Source: Burkholderiales bacterium JOSHI_001 (GTDB lineage Bacteria; Pseudomonadota; Gammaproteobacteria; Burkholderiales; Burkholderiaceae_C). From it: a DNA stretch of 64,000 nt. The translations under genes were made by a program, and so were the position numbers. The notes beneath the pieces are model-generated. The model did not search any database, was not told the origin of the DNA, and was given only the letters and a program-made list of their open reading frames with translations. Below are positions 49,666-57,317 of this stretch, piece by piece. The DNA lies in the NCBI GenBank assembly GCA_000244995.1, contig CM001438.1:3682090-3746089 (forward strand), given 5' to 3'. Each line of letters opens with the position of its first letter. The stretch's first letter is position 1.

Positions 49666-50609
49666 CGGCCGTGCTCAGCCCCGTGGCGCCGGCCTCGCCC
49701 TTCGACCTGGGCGATGACCTGGCCTACCGCGTCTGGCGCACCTGGAAGCTGGCCCACCAGGCGCTGCGCGTGGACGATCTGCTGGTGGAAGTGGCCGACC
49801 CGATGGCGCTGACACCGGACGAACGCTGCGCCCTGCTGGCGCGCTGCGCGCGCTGCAACATGGCGCTGTACCAAGGCCCCGCCCAGGCGGCCGACACGGC
49901 CGTCACCCGCGCGCTGGGCCGACAGCTGGGCCTGCAGCGGCTGGACGCCAATTGGCTGGCCGACGAGGACGGTGTTTCGCACATCGCCGTGTCCAGCGGC
50001 AGCGATGGCGCGGGCGGCTTCATTCCCTACACCGACCGCGCCATCCGCTGGCACACCGACGGCTACTACCACCCTGGCGCACGTCGCATCGAAGGCATGG
50101 TGCTGCACTGCGTGAGGCCGGCCGCCGAGGGCGGCGCCACCGCCCTGCTGGATCATGAACTGGCCTACATCGCGCTGCGCGACGCCGACCCGGCCTTCGT
50201 GCGCGCGCTGGCGGCCGACGACGCGATGACCATCCCCGAGCGCGCCGACGCCCAGGGCGTGGCCCGCGCGGCGCAGACCGGGCCGGTGTTCAGCACCAGC
50301 GCCAACGGTGCCAGCCTGCACATGCGCTACACCGCCCGCACCCGCAGCATCGAATGGAAGGCCGACGAGGCCACCCGCGCGGCGGTGGACTTCCTGGCCC
50401 GCTGGCTGGACAGCGACCACGCCCCGGTGCTGCGTCTGCGCCTGGCCGCCGGCATGGGCCTGGTGTCCAACAACGTGCTGCACGACCGCGCGGCCTTCGT
50501 GGACGACCCCGCGCGGCCGCGCCTGCTGTACCGCGCCCGCTACCTGGACCGGGTGAGCGGCGCCGCGGCCACGAAGCCGCAGGAGACGGCGCCATGTCGG
50601 GCTGGCTGA
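49662..50609 (+). CDS. TauD/TfdA-type Fe(II) 2-oxoglutarate dioxygenase homologue
   Basis: This 315-residue protein has the facial-triad motif HTD (His131, Asp133 in RWHTDGYYHPG), a probable distal His in NNVLHDRAAF and a 2-oxoglutarate Arg in LLYRARYL. Family members hydroxylate small molecules such as taurine and release sulfite. Its substrate here is unknown; an organosulfur substrate fits the surroundings but is inference. The gene overlaps the next one by 16 bases. Confidence 0.75.
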   Translation: MTAVLSPVAPASPFDLGDDLAYRVWRTWKLAHQALRVDDLLVEVADPMALTPDERCALLARCARCNMALYQGPAQAADTAVTRALGRQLGLQRLDANWLADEDGVSHIAVSSGSDGAGGFIPYTDRAIRWHTDGYYHPGARRIEGMVLHCVRPAAEGGATALLDHELAYIALRDADPAFVRALAADDAMTIPERADAQGVARAAQTGPVFSTSANGASLHMRYTARTRSIEWKADEATRAAVDFLARWLDSDHAPVLRLRLAAGMGLVSNNVLHDRAAFVDDPARPRLLYRARYLDRVSGAAATKPQETAPCRAG

Positions 50610-52072
50610 CCGTGTGGCGCGCCGCTCAGCTGGTGGGCGTGCCGCGCGGCGCGCTGCAGCAACGCATACGCGCCGGCGAACTGGCCGTGGGCGACGATGG
50701 CCGCATTGCCACCGACAGCCTGCTGGCCCTGTACCCGCAGGTCCGCCTGGAAGACAGCGGCCTGTTCGAGCGGGTGGTGCGCATCCGCGACGAAGCCTTT
50801 GGCAAACGCATCCGCGAACGCCTGCTGCCCAGCCAGGAAGTGCTGGCGCAGCGCCTGTTCGCCCAGACCCAGGAACTGGCCGACGTGCGCCGCCACCTGC
50901 AGCGCTACCACGCGCTGCTGCAGGAACTTCGCGAACGCATCGCGGCACAGGCGGCACAGGCCGGCGCCGAACAGCCGGCCTGGCAGGACCTGCAGCGCTT
51001 CGCCCAGCAGGGCCTGGCGCGGGTGCTGGCCACCGAAAGCGTGAACCCCCTCGATGTCATGGACGAGATGCTCAAGGTCATGTCGGCACAAGTCACCCTC
51101 CAGCCCAGCGGCCATGAATTCACGGTGCAGGGCCATGCCAACCTGCTGCAGGCCGGCCTGCAAGCGGGCCTGAAACTGAACTACGGCTGCGGCAACGGCA
51201 GCTGCGGCATGTGCAAGGTGCGTGTGGTGTCGGGCCAGGTGGCACCGGTGGCGCATGGCGACTACCCGCTGTCCGAAGCCGAACGCGCCCAAGGCTACGC
51301 CCTGATGTGCACCCACACCGCCGCCAGCAGCGAACTGCTGCTGGAGACCCTCGAGGCCGGCGGGCCGACGGACATTCCCCCGCAGCAGATCGTCACATCG
51401 GTGCGTGCAATCACGCCGCTGGCCGCAGACACCCGGCTGCTGCACCTGCAGACCCCGCGCACCCACCGGCTGCGCTTCCTGGCCGGGCAATCGGCCACGC
51501 TGGGTTTCACCGAAGGCGGCGCCGATGCGCACGCCGCGCTGCCCATCGCCAGCTGCCCGTGTGACGACCGCAACCTGCACTTCTTCATCGGCCGCGACGC
51601 CGACGACGCCTTCGCCCGCGCGGTGTTCGAAGGCCGCCTGAGGCCGGGCCAGCCGGTCACGGTGTGGGGCCCGCAGGGCGACTTCGTGCTGGCCGACAGC
51701 CCGCGCCCGCTGGTCTTCGCGGCCTGCGACCTGGGCTTCGCGCCGGTGAAGAGCCTGATCGAACACGCGCTGGCGCTGGAGGCGGCACCGTCGCTGTCGC
51801 TGTTCTGGCTGGCCACGCGCGAGGGCGGGCATTTCCAGGCCAACCAGTGCCGGGCCTGGTCGGAAGCGCTGGACGGTTTCGAGGCCACGCTGCTCAGCCA
51901 CACCGACCCCGCCGACGGCGCGCGCGCGATGGAGCAGGCCATGCGCGCCGACCTGTTCGCCATCGACTGCGACTTCTACCTGGCCGGGCCGGGCGCCTTC
52001 GTCACCGCGCTGGACCGCCTGCTGGAGGCCGCCGGTGTGCCGGCCAGCCAGCGCTTTGCCGTGATCCTGTAG
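50594..52072 (+). CDS. HTH-containing [2Fe-2S] ferredoxin / NAD(P)H reductase fusion
   Basis: This 492-residue protein has an N-terminal excisionase/MerR-like HTH (about 1-50; WLTVWRAAQLVGVPRGALQQRIRAGEL) and a helical linker with heptad-like content (55-150). A plant-type ferredoxin has Cys 199, 204, 207 and 239 (CGNGSCGMC). A flavin/NAD(P) reductase-like domain occupies about 260-492 (ASCPCDDRNLHF, VWGPQGDFVL). Reductases of this type feed oxygenases; the HTH part suggests a DNA-binding or RNA-binding redox sensor. Its start overlaps the dioxygenase gene by 16 bases. Confidence 0.75.
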   Translation: MSGWLTVWRAAQLVGVPRGALQQRIRAGELAVGDDGRIATDSLLALYPQVRLEDSGLFERVVRIRDEAFGKRIRERLLPSQEVLAQRLFAQTQELADVRRHLQRYHALLQELRERIAAQAAQAGAEQPAWQDLQRFAQQGLARVLATESVNPLDVMDEMLKVMSAQVTLQPSGHEFTVQGHANLLQAGLQAGLKLNYGCGNGSCGMCKVRVVSGQVAPVAHGDYPLSEAERAQGYALMCTHTAASSELLLETLEAGGPTDIPPQQIVTSVRAITPLAADTRLLHLQTPRTHRLRFLAGQSATLGFTEGGADAHAALPIASCPCDDRNLHFFIGRDADDAFARAVFEGRLRPGQPVTVWGPQGDFVLADSPRPLVFAACDLGFAPVKSLIEHALALEAAPSLSLFWLATREGGHFQANQCRAWSEALDGFEATLLSHTDPADGARAMEQAMRADLFAIDCDFYLAGPGAFVTALDRLLEAAGVPASQRFAVIL

Positions 52073-52083
52073 GCAGGGGCACC

Positions 52084-52428
52084 ATGCGCCACGACGACCC
52101 CAGCCCACGCATCGAACCGAGCGCTTGCGACAGCGGCGAGTCCTTCGCGCTGCGCGTCATCGGCCAGAGCATGGTGCCCGAGTTCAACGAAGGCGAGATC
52201 ATCGTCGTCGAGCCCGAAGGCCTGGCCCAGGACGGCAGCTTCGTGCTGGCACTGCACGAGGGTGAATTCATCTTCCGCCAGTTGCGCGCCAGCGGCGCCG
52301 GCTGGCACCTGCACGCGCTGAACGCCGCCTGGCCCGACCTGCCGCTGAACGGCCTGGCCGACGTGCGCGGCGTGGTCATCCAGAAGGCGCTGCCGGGTCG
52401 GCGGCGGGCCTCCAAACGCTATGTCTGA
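52084..52428 (+). CDS. S24/LexA-fold protein without HTH, general-base Lys replaced
   Basis: This 114-residue protein matches the LexA/UmuD S24 fold: FALRVIGQSMVPEFNEGEIIVVEPE, with Ser29 at the nucleophile position, then GSFVLALHEGEFIFRQL. The Lys that activates Ser in LexA/UmuD is Arg65 here, and no DNA-binding domain is present. It therefore may not self-cleave and may be a binding module. It lies 11 bases downstream of the reductase fusion. Confidence 0.72.
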   Translation: MRHDDPSPRIEPSACDSGESFALRVIGQSMVPEFNEGEIIVVEPEGLAQDGSFVLALHEGEFIFRQLRASGAGWHLHALNAAWPDLPLNGLADVRGVVIQKALPGRRRASKRYV

Positions 52429-52434
52429 ATCCTG

Positions 52435-52659
52435 ATGCCCTACTACGTCTTTCGCATCGGCGCGCTGGGCGTGCTGACCAAGCTGGCCGAATTCGACGCC
52501 TTCCGCGACGCGTCGGCCCACGCCAAGGCAGCCCGCGCCGAAGCCACGGCCGAAGGGGGCGCGCGCGTGAAGGTGATGTTTGCCGACAACCAGCTGGCCG
52601 CCGAGGACCTGTTGTCGCAGGTGCGCGAGCCCGGCCCCAGCATCGGTGACGACGACTGA
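52435..52659 (+). CDS. Small uncharacterised protein (74 aa)
   Basis: This 74-residue soluble protein (MPYYVFRIGALGVLTKLAEFDAFRDASAHAKAARAEATAEGGARVKVMFADNQLAAEDLLSQVREPGPSIGDDD) has no family I can name. It is the last gene of the plus-strand string, 6 bases after the S24-fold gene, and converges on the DUF3365 gene with 14 bases between the stops. Confidence 0.68.
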   Translation: MPYYVFRIGALGVLTKLAEFDAFRDASAHAKAARAEATAEGGARVKVMFADNQLAAEDLLSQVREPGPSIGDDD

Positions 52660-52673
52660 CCGGGTTCAGTGAG

Positions 52674-53246
52674 TCAGGGCGCCGGCTGGCGCAGCGTCAT
52701 GGCCCCGCGGACCTGGCCCACGCTGTAACCCACGCCCTGATCGTCCGGGTACAGAGCGCGCAGGCGCTCCAGCACCGGCGCGCTCAGGTTCGCGGCCGGG
52801 CCATGGCAGTTCAGGCACAGCTCCTGCACGGGCAGCGCGCGCATGAAGCGGCGCTCGGCGCGGCCCTGTGCGTTCACCACCTCCTCGGCGCGTTCCAGCG
52901 TGGCGGGGTTGTCGCCCGCGGCCGCGCGGCGGTCGAATTCCTGCAGCACCAGCTGCTCCCACGCGTCGGGCACGGCCTTGGGGTTTCGATTCTTCAGGCT
53001 CACCCGGCGCACCTGCCAGCCGCTGCGTTCTGACGCTGCGCGGGCCAGCTGAGGCGCCTGGTCCTTGCAGGCCTCGATCGCCCCGGCCGGGCCGCCCTTG
53101 TCGATCTCGGCCTTCAACACCTCCAGCAGCTTCGGCGGCACCGCGCTGGCCACGCCGCGCGCCTGGGCCACCCAGTCGGCTTCGGCCGCCACCACCGGCC
53201 CCACCAGGCCCGCGCCCAGCAGCAACATCCATGCAAATGAATTCAT
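52674..53246 (-). CDS. DUF3365-type periplasmic haem protein (single CxxCH)
   Basis: This 190-residue protein has a signal peptide (FAWMLLLGAGLVGPVVA, cleavage near AEA) and one haem motif CLNCH at about residues 145-149 within VQELCLNCHGPAANLS. The rest fits the DUF3365 family (Tll0287-like haem proteins). Its role is unknown; periplasmic redox sensing or electron transfer is likely. It follows the YedE gene by 13 bases, so it is the last gene of the tusA-dsrE2-yedE string. Confidence 0.82.
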   Translation of the reverse strand: MNSFAWMLLLGAGLVGPVVAAEADWVAQARGVASAVPPKLLEVLKAEIDKGGPAGAIEACKDQAPQLARAASERSGWQVRRVSLKNRNPKAVPDAWEQLVLQEFDRRAAAGDNPATLERAEEVVNAQGRAERRFMRALPVQELCLNCHGPAANLSAPVLERLRALYPDDQGVGYSVGQVRGAMTLRQPAP

Positions 53247-53259
53247 CTCACAGCGTCCT

Positions 53260-54384
53260 TCAGTCCTCGCGCTCGGCGCGCCAGGTGATGTACTTCAAGG
53301 TGGCCACGGCGCCGGTCAGGATGCCGGTCACCGTGATGAAAGAACCGATGGCCAGGGTGGACAGCCCGGTCAGGCCCTGCCCGACGGTACACCCCATGGC
53401 CGTGACACCGCCGAAGCCCATCAGCACGGCCCCGCCCAACTGGCTGCGCAGGTCCGCCAGCGACGCGAAGCCTTCCCAGCGGAAGCTGCGCGTGGCCAGC
53501 GCCACCGCCGCCGAGCCCAGCACCACGCCCAGCGCGGTGGCCACGCCAAAACTGACGTGCAGGGACTTGTCGGTCCACAGCATCAACAGCTCCAGCGTGT
53601 AGGCCACCGGCGCCACGAAACTCATGGATTCCAGCGTGCGGGTGTTGGTGGCGAAGTACACCGTTTCCAGCGTCTCGGGATTCTCGCCATGGCCGATGTG
53701 GCCGGTGAGGTACCAGCCCGCCACCACCACGGCGCCCAGGGCCATGGCCCCCAGCCACTGGCGCGTGCTGGCGCGAAACCGCGCGTCCTTGAAGGCAAAG
53801 CCGGCCAGGCCCAGCGCCAGCGCTGACGCCGTGGCCGCCTGTGCGGCCGGCGCCGGCAGCCCCGACGCCTGCGCCAGCGCAGTGGCCAGGCTCTGGTCCT
53901 TCCAGCCCCAGGCCGCCAGGTTCAACGCCACCGGGTCCAGGAAGCCAGCGCGCCACTGCCCGAACAGGCCCTTCAGCGTCATGTAGGCCGACAGGCCCAT
54001 GAACACCAGCACCACCAGCGAACGCAGGCTGCCGCCACCCAGGCGCACCAGGTTCTTGTTGGCGCAGCCGCCCGCCAGCGACATGCCCACGCCGAACACC
54101 ACGCCGCCCAACAACAAGGACAGCCCGTTCAGCACCGGCCGCTGGTAGATGCTGGCACCCAGGTCCACCAGGCCGGCGCGCGCCAGCAGCGTGGATCCGG
54201 CCAGCGCCACGGCCATCGCCAGCAACCACATGCGCATGCGGCCCCAGTGGCCCATGTTGACGATGTCGGACACCGCACCCATGGTGCAGAAGTTGATGCG
54301 CTGGGCCACCGCGCCGAACACGAAGGCCAGCGCGAACCCACCCCACACCACGAAACCGGCCACGGGGGCCACTTCGCCCTGCAT
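53260..54384 (-). CDS. YeeE/YedE-family thiosulfate or sulfur-compound importer
   Basis: This 374-residue membrane protein has two sulfur-transport half-repeats and about nine hydrophobic segments. Conserved cysteines lie in RINFCTMGA, LAGGCANKN and TAMGCTVGQG, the positions used by TsuA-type proteins to pass thiosulfate. It follows dsrE2, so imported sulfur could be handed to DsrE2 and TusA. A tusA-dsrE2-yeeE cluster is known in sulfur oxidisers. The substrate is inferred. Confidence 0.87.
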   Translation of the reverse strand: MQGEVAPVAGFVVWGGFALAFVFGAVAQRINFCTMGAVSDIVNMGHWGRMRMWLLAMAVALAGSTLLARAGLVDLGASIYQRPVLNGLSLLLGGVVFGVGMSLAGGCANKNLVRLGGGSLRSLVVLVFMGLSAYMTLKGLFGQWRAGFLDPVALNLAAWGWKDQSLATALAQASGLPAPAAQAATASALALGLAGFAFKDARFRASTRQWLGAMALGAVVVAGWYLTGHIGHGENPETLETVYFATNTRTLESMSFVAPVAYTLELLMLWTDKSLHVSFGVATALGVVLGSAAVALATRSFRWEGFASLADLRSQLGGAVLMGFGGVTAMGCTVGQGLTGLSTLAIGSFITVTGILTGAVATLKYITWRAERED

Positions 54385-54398
54385 GCCGCGTCAGCCTG

Positions 54399-54869
54399 TC
54401 AGATGAACAGGCACACGTCCGACTCGCCGGCGAACTTCATGAAGGTGGCGGCACCGCCGTATTCAACCCCGTCGATGAAGTCGCTCTTGCTGAAGTCGAA
54501 CAGGTCCACCGTCATCTGGCAGGCGATGAACTTCACATCCGCCTCCTGGCAAACACCACGCAACTCTTCCAGGGAAGCCACGCCCTTCTTCTTCATCTTG
54601 GCCTTCATCATGCTGGTGGCCATGGCTTCCATGCCGGGCAGCATGGCCACCACCACGGGCATGGGCACCGGCATGGGCATCGCCGGGTTGCCCAGCGGGC
54701 TGATGGCAATGCCCGACAGGTCCTTGCGCAGCAGTTGCAAGCCATAGAAGGTGAAGAAGACCTGCACCTCCCAGCCCAACGCCGCGGCGGTGGACGCCAG
54801 GATCAACGGCGGGTACGCCATGTCCAGCGCGCCCTTGGTGGCGATGATCGCCATTTTCTTGGTGGCCAT
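54399..54869 (-). CDS. DsrE2-like sulfurtransferase
   Basis: This 156-residue DsrE/DsrF/DsrH-like protein (MAIIATKGALDMAYPPLILASTAAALGWEVQVFFTFYGLQLL) has a Met/Pro-rich central hydrophobic stretch. Cysteines lie in ELRGVCQEADVKFIACQMTVDLF. DsrE2 proteins transfer persulfide sulfur with TusA and rhodanese. The gene is 23 bases after tusA and before the YedE gene. Confidence 0.87.
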   Translation of the reverse strand: MATKKMAIIATKGALDMAYPPLILASTAAALGWEVQVFFTFYGLQLLRKDLSGIAISPLGNPAMPMPVPMPVVVAMLPGMEAMATSMMKAKMKKKGVASLEELRGVCQEADVKFIACQMTVDLFDFSKSDFIDGVEYGGAATFMKFAGESDVCLFI

Positions 54870-54892
54870 GCTCGCTCCGACTTCGTGACGGC

Positions 54893-55120
54893 TCAGGCCT
54901 TGCGCAGGAAGAACACGTACTTGCCGCCCTCTTCGCTCTGCTGCAGCAAGGCGTTGCCGGTCTGTTCCGCGAAAGCCGCCATGTCGCACACCGAACCCGG
55001 GTCGGTGGCCAGCACCTTCAGCACCTGGCCACTGGCCATGTCAGCCAGCGACTTTTTTGTCTTGACGATGGGCATCGGGCAGGCCAGGCCCGAGGCATCG
55101 AATTCCTTGTCGAAGTTCAT
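54893..55120 (-). CDS. tusA: TusA sulfur carrier protein
   Basis: This 75-residue protein has the TusA motif DASGLACPMPIVKTKKSLADM with the catalytic Cys14 and a C-terminal beta strand (GGKYVFFLRKA). It accepts and delivers sulfane sulfur, here probably for DsrE2 and DsrEFH. It is the first gene of the tusA-dsrE2-yedE-DUF3365 string. Confidence 0.92.
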   Translation of the reverse strand: MNFDKEFDASGLACPMPIVKTKKSLADMASGQVLKVLATDPGSVCDMAAFAEQTGNALLQQSEEGGKYVFFLRKA

Positions 55121-55631
55121 CCGCGTCTCCTCATGTACGGGGGGCAGGCGGGGTTGCCACACGCCGCCTGAAGGCGAATGGTGCCCACCCCAATCCAGCC
55201 TATTAGCCGCCGTCACGGGCGGCGCCGTCTATTCCCGCTTGGGGGGATGTGCCATAGCCCGTATGGGTAGCATGACGTGGCCACCGCCCCTGCAGCGGAG
55301 TCGATGTGCGCCGCAGAACACCCTGGTGCATACACCCCCGGAGGTATTTCGGGTTTGCACTGGCATGGGCCCATCGCCATGCGCATATATTGAATTGAAG
55401 GCTGGCGACTCCGTACAGGCGACTTGCGATTCCTCAGGCAAGGCGGCACCTGAACCGGCTGATCGCAAGCCGACAGGAGACCCCCTTGTTCATGCCCCGC
55501 GTCGCGCGTCCGGTCGCCCCTCCAGCGTCGAAGCCAATCGGCAGCGCTGCTGCGGCCACGGGGCCGGCCCAGGGCGCCTTGCCATGATCACCCTTCACCT
55601 CCCACCCGACCCACTCGACCAGGAGATCCCC
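55121..55631. promoter_or_regulatory. 511-base divergent tusA/soxY region with repeated motifs
   Basis: No gene is supported here. The region holds GTCTATTCCCG (55227-55237), identical to the copy at 7870-7880. It also has an inverted repeat TAGCCC-N4-GGGTA (55255-55269) and an ATAC-N10-GTAT palindrome (55330-55347). A possible -10 TATATT lies at 55386-55391 in front of soxY with no matching -35. A GACAGGAGACC element near 55480 belongs to no start codon that I support. Confidence 0.4.
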
Positions 55632-56099
55632 ATGCACACCCGCAGAGACATGCTCGCCCGTTCGGGCCAACTGGCTGGCATGCTGGCCGCGTTGGGCCTG
55701 CTGCCCGGCCAGGCCCAGGCGCAGGCCAGCGGCTACCCCAGCCCGGCCTTCGACGCCAAGAACATGGCCGATCTGATGAAGGCACTGGGCGCATCGGCCC
55801 CGGCAGAAAGCAAGGACGTCACGATCACGGGCCCCGACATTGCCGAGAACGGTGCCGTGGTGCCCGTGGGCGCCACCACATCGCTGCCAGGCGTCAAGCG
55901 CATGCTGCTGCTGGTGGAAAAGAACCCGGCCATGCTGTCGGCCCTGTTCAACGTCAGCGACGCGGTGGAAGCCAACTTCTCCACCCGCGTGAAGATGGGC
56001 CAGTCGTCCAATGTCTTCGCCGTGGCCATGATGGCCGATGGCAAGGTGCTGTACGCAGCCAAGGAAATCAAGGTCACCCTGGGCGGCTGTGGCGGTTGA
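55632..56099 (+). CDS. soxY: SoxY, sulfur-carrier subunit of SoxYZ
   Basis: This 155-residue protein has a Tat-type signal (TRRDMLARSGQLAGMLAALGLL) and ends in GGCGG. Cys153 of this motif carries the thiosulfate sulfur in the periplasm. It pairs with SoxZ. The ATG at 55632 follows an AGGAGAT ribosome site at a good distance; a longer open frame upstream is unsupported. Confidence 0.93.
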   Translation: MHTRRDMLARSGQLAGMLAALGLLPGQAQAQASGYPSPAFDAKNMADLMKALGASAPAESKDVTITGPDIAENGAVVPVGATTSLPGVKRMLLLVEKNPAMLSALFNVSDAVEANFSTRVKMGQSSNVFAVAMMADGKVLYAAKEIKVTLGGCGG

Positions 56100-56153
56100 C
56101 ACCGCATCACCGACCCCGAACCACCCCGAACCGAAATCAAAGGAGTCAAGACC

Positions 56154-56465
56154 ATGGCAGACCCGATGCGCATTCGCGCCCAGGCCAGCGGTGACAAGAC
56201 CACCGTGCGCGTGCTGATGGGCCACGAAATGGAAACCGGCCAGCGCAAGGACGCGTCCGGCAAGACCATACCGGCCTGGTACATCCAGGAAGTGAACGCG
56301 CAACTCAACGGCAAGCCGGTGCTGAACGCCTTGTGGGGCCCGTCGGTGGCCAAGAACCCCTTCCTGCAGTTCACCGTCAAGGGCGCGAAAGTGGGCGACA
56401 AGATCGTCGTCTCCTGGGTCGACAACCGGGGCGACAAACGCAGCGACGAAGCCGTCGTGTCCTGA
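56154..56465 (+). CDS. soxZ: SoxZ, partner of SoxY
   Basis: This 103-residue beta-sandwich protein (MADPMRIRAQASGDKTTVRVLMGHEMETGQRKDASGKTIPAWYIQEV) has no cysteine and no signal peptide, as is usual for SoxZ, which is exported with SoxY. An AAAGGAG ribosome site precedes the ATG, 54 bases after soxY. Confidence 0.93.
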   Translation: MADPMRIRAQASGDKTTVRVLMGHEMETGQRKDASGKTIPAWYIQEVNAQLNGKPVLNALWGPSVAKNPFLQFTVKGAKVGDKIVVSWVDNRGDKRSDEAVVS

Positions 56466-56493
56466 CCCCCATCCACGCCACGACCGCTGAAGG

Positions 56494-57306
56494 ATGCCCA
56501 TGCGTCGAATCCTGCACGCCACCGTCCTGCTGGCCGGTGCCGCCACCCTGGTGCCTGTGTCTGCCCAGCCCAAGTCGGCGGCCGACGGCATTGCCGAGTA
56601 CCGGGCCATGCTGGCCGACGGCAACCCGGCCGAACTGTTTGAAGCCAAGGGCGAAGACCTTTGGAAGCAAAAGCGCGGTCCCCGCATGGCCTCGCTGCAG
56701 GCCTGCGACCTGGGCAAGGGCCCGGGCGTGGTCAAGGGGGTCTTCGTCGAACTGCCGCGCTGGTTTGCCGACACCGGCAGGGTGCAGGACCTGGAGTCGC
56801 GCCTGCTCAGCTGCATGGAACGCCTGCAGGGCTTCGACCCCGCCGCCATCGCCGCCACGCCCTTCGGCAAGGGCGAACAGGCCACGCTGGAGGCCTATGC
56901 GGCCTGGATCGCGGGTGAATCGCGCGGACTGCGCTTTCAACTGCCGCAGGGCCACGCCGCCGAACGCCTGAGCTTTGAATTGGGCAAGCGCGCATTCTTC
57001 TACCGCGGCGGGCCCTACGACTTTTCCTGCGCGTCCTGCCACTCGCAGCCGGACAAGCGCATCCGCCTGCAGGACCTGCCCGAGCTGACCAAGAACCCCG
57101 GGGACGGCATCGGCTTTGCCGCCTGGCCCGCCTACCGCGTGAGCAGCGGGGAGATGTGGAGCATGCAGCGCCGCCTGAACGACTGCTTCCGACAGCAACG
57201 CTTCCCCTACCCCGGCTACGGTTCGGACGTGACCATTGCCTTGGGGGTGTACATGGGCGTCAACGCCAAGGGGGCGGCCTCGATCGCCCCGGCCATCAAG
57301 CGCTGA
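56494..57306 (+). CDS. soxA: SoxA, haem subunit of SoxXA
   Basis: This 270-residue protein has a signal peptide (cleavage near SAQPK), a single haem motif CASCH (179-183), and Cys231 (NDCFRQQRFP), the cysteine that becomes the haem ligand/persulfide. Cys71 and Cys107 replace the second haem of diheme SoxA and probably form a disulfide. SoxXA attaches thiosulfate to SoxY. It lies 28 bases after soxZ. Confidence 0.92.
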   Translation: MPMRRILHATVLLAGAATLVPVSAQPKSAADGIAEYRAMLADGNPAELFEAKGEDLWKQKRGPRMASLQACDLGKGPGVVKGVFVELPRWFADTGRVQDLESRLLSCMERLQGFDPAAIAATPFGKGEQATLEAYAAWIAGESRGLRFQLPQGHAAERLSFELGKRAFFYRGGPYDFSCASCHSQPDKRIRLQDLPELTKNPGDGIGFAAWPAYRVSSGEMWSMQRRLNDCFRQQRFPYPGYGSDVTIALGVYMGVNAKGAASIAPAIKR

Positions 57307-57317
57307 AGGAATCCGGC

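Noticed and set aside
48032-55631. CRISPR array accompanying the Cas6-like gene
   Set aside because: I looked for regularly spaced direct repeats in and around the string and saw none.
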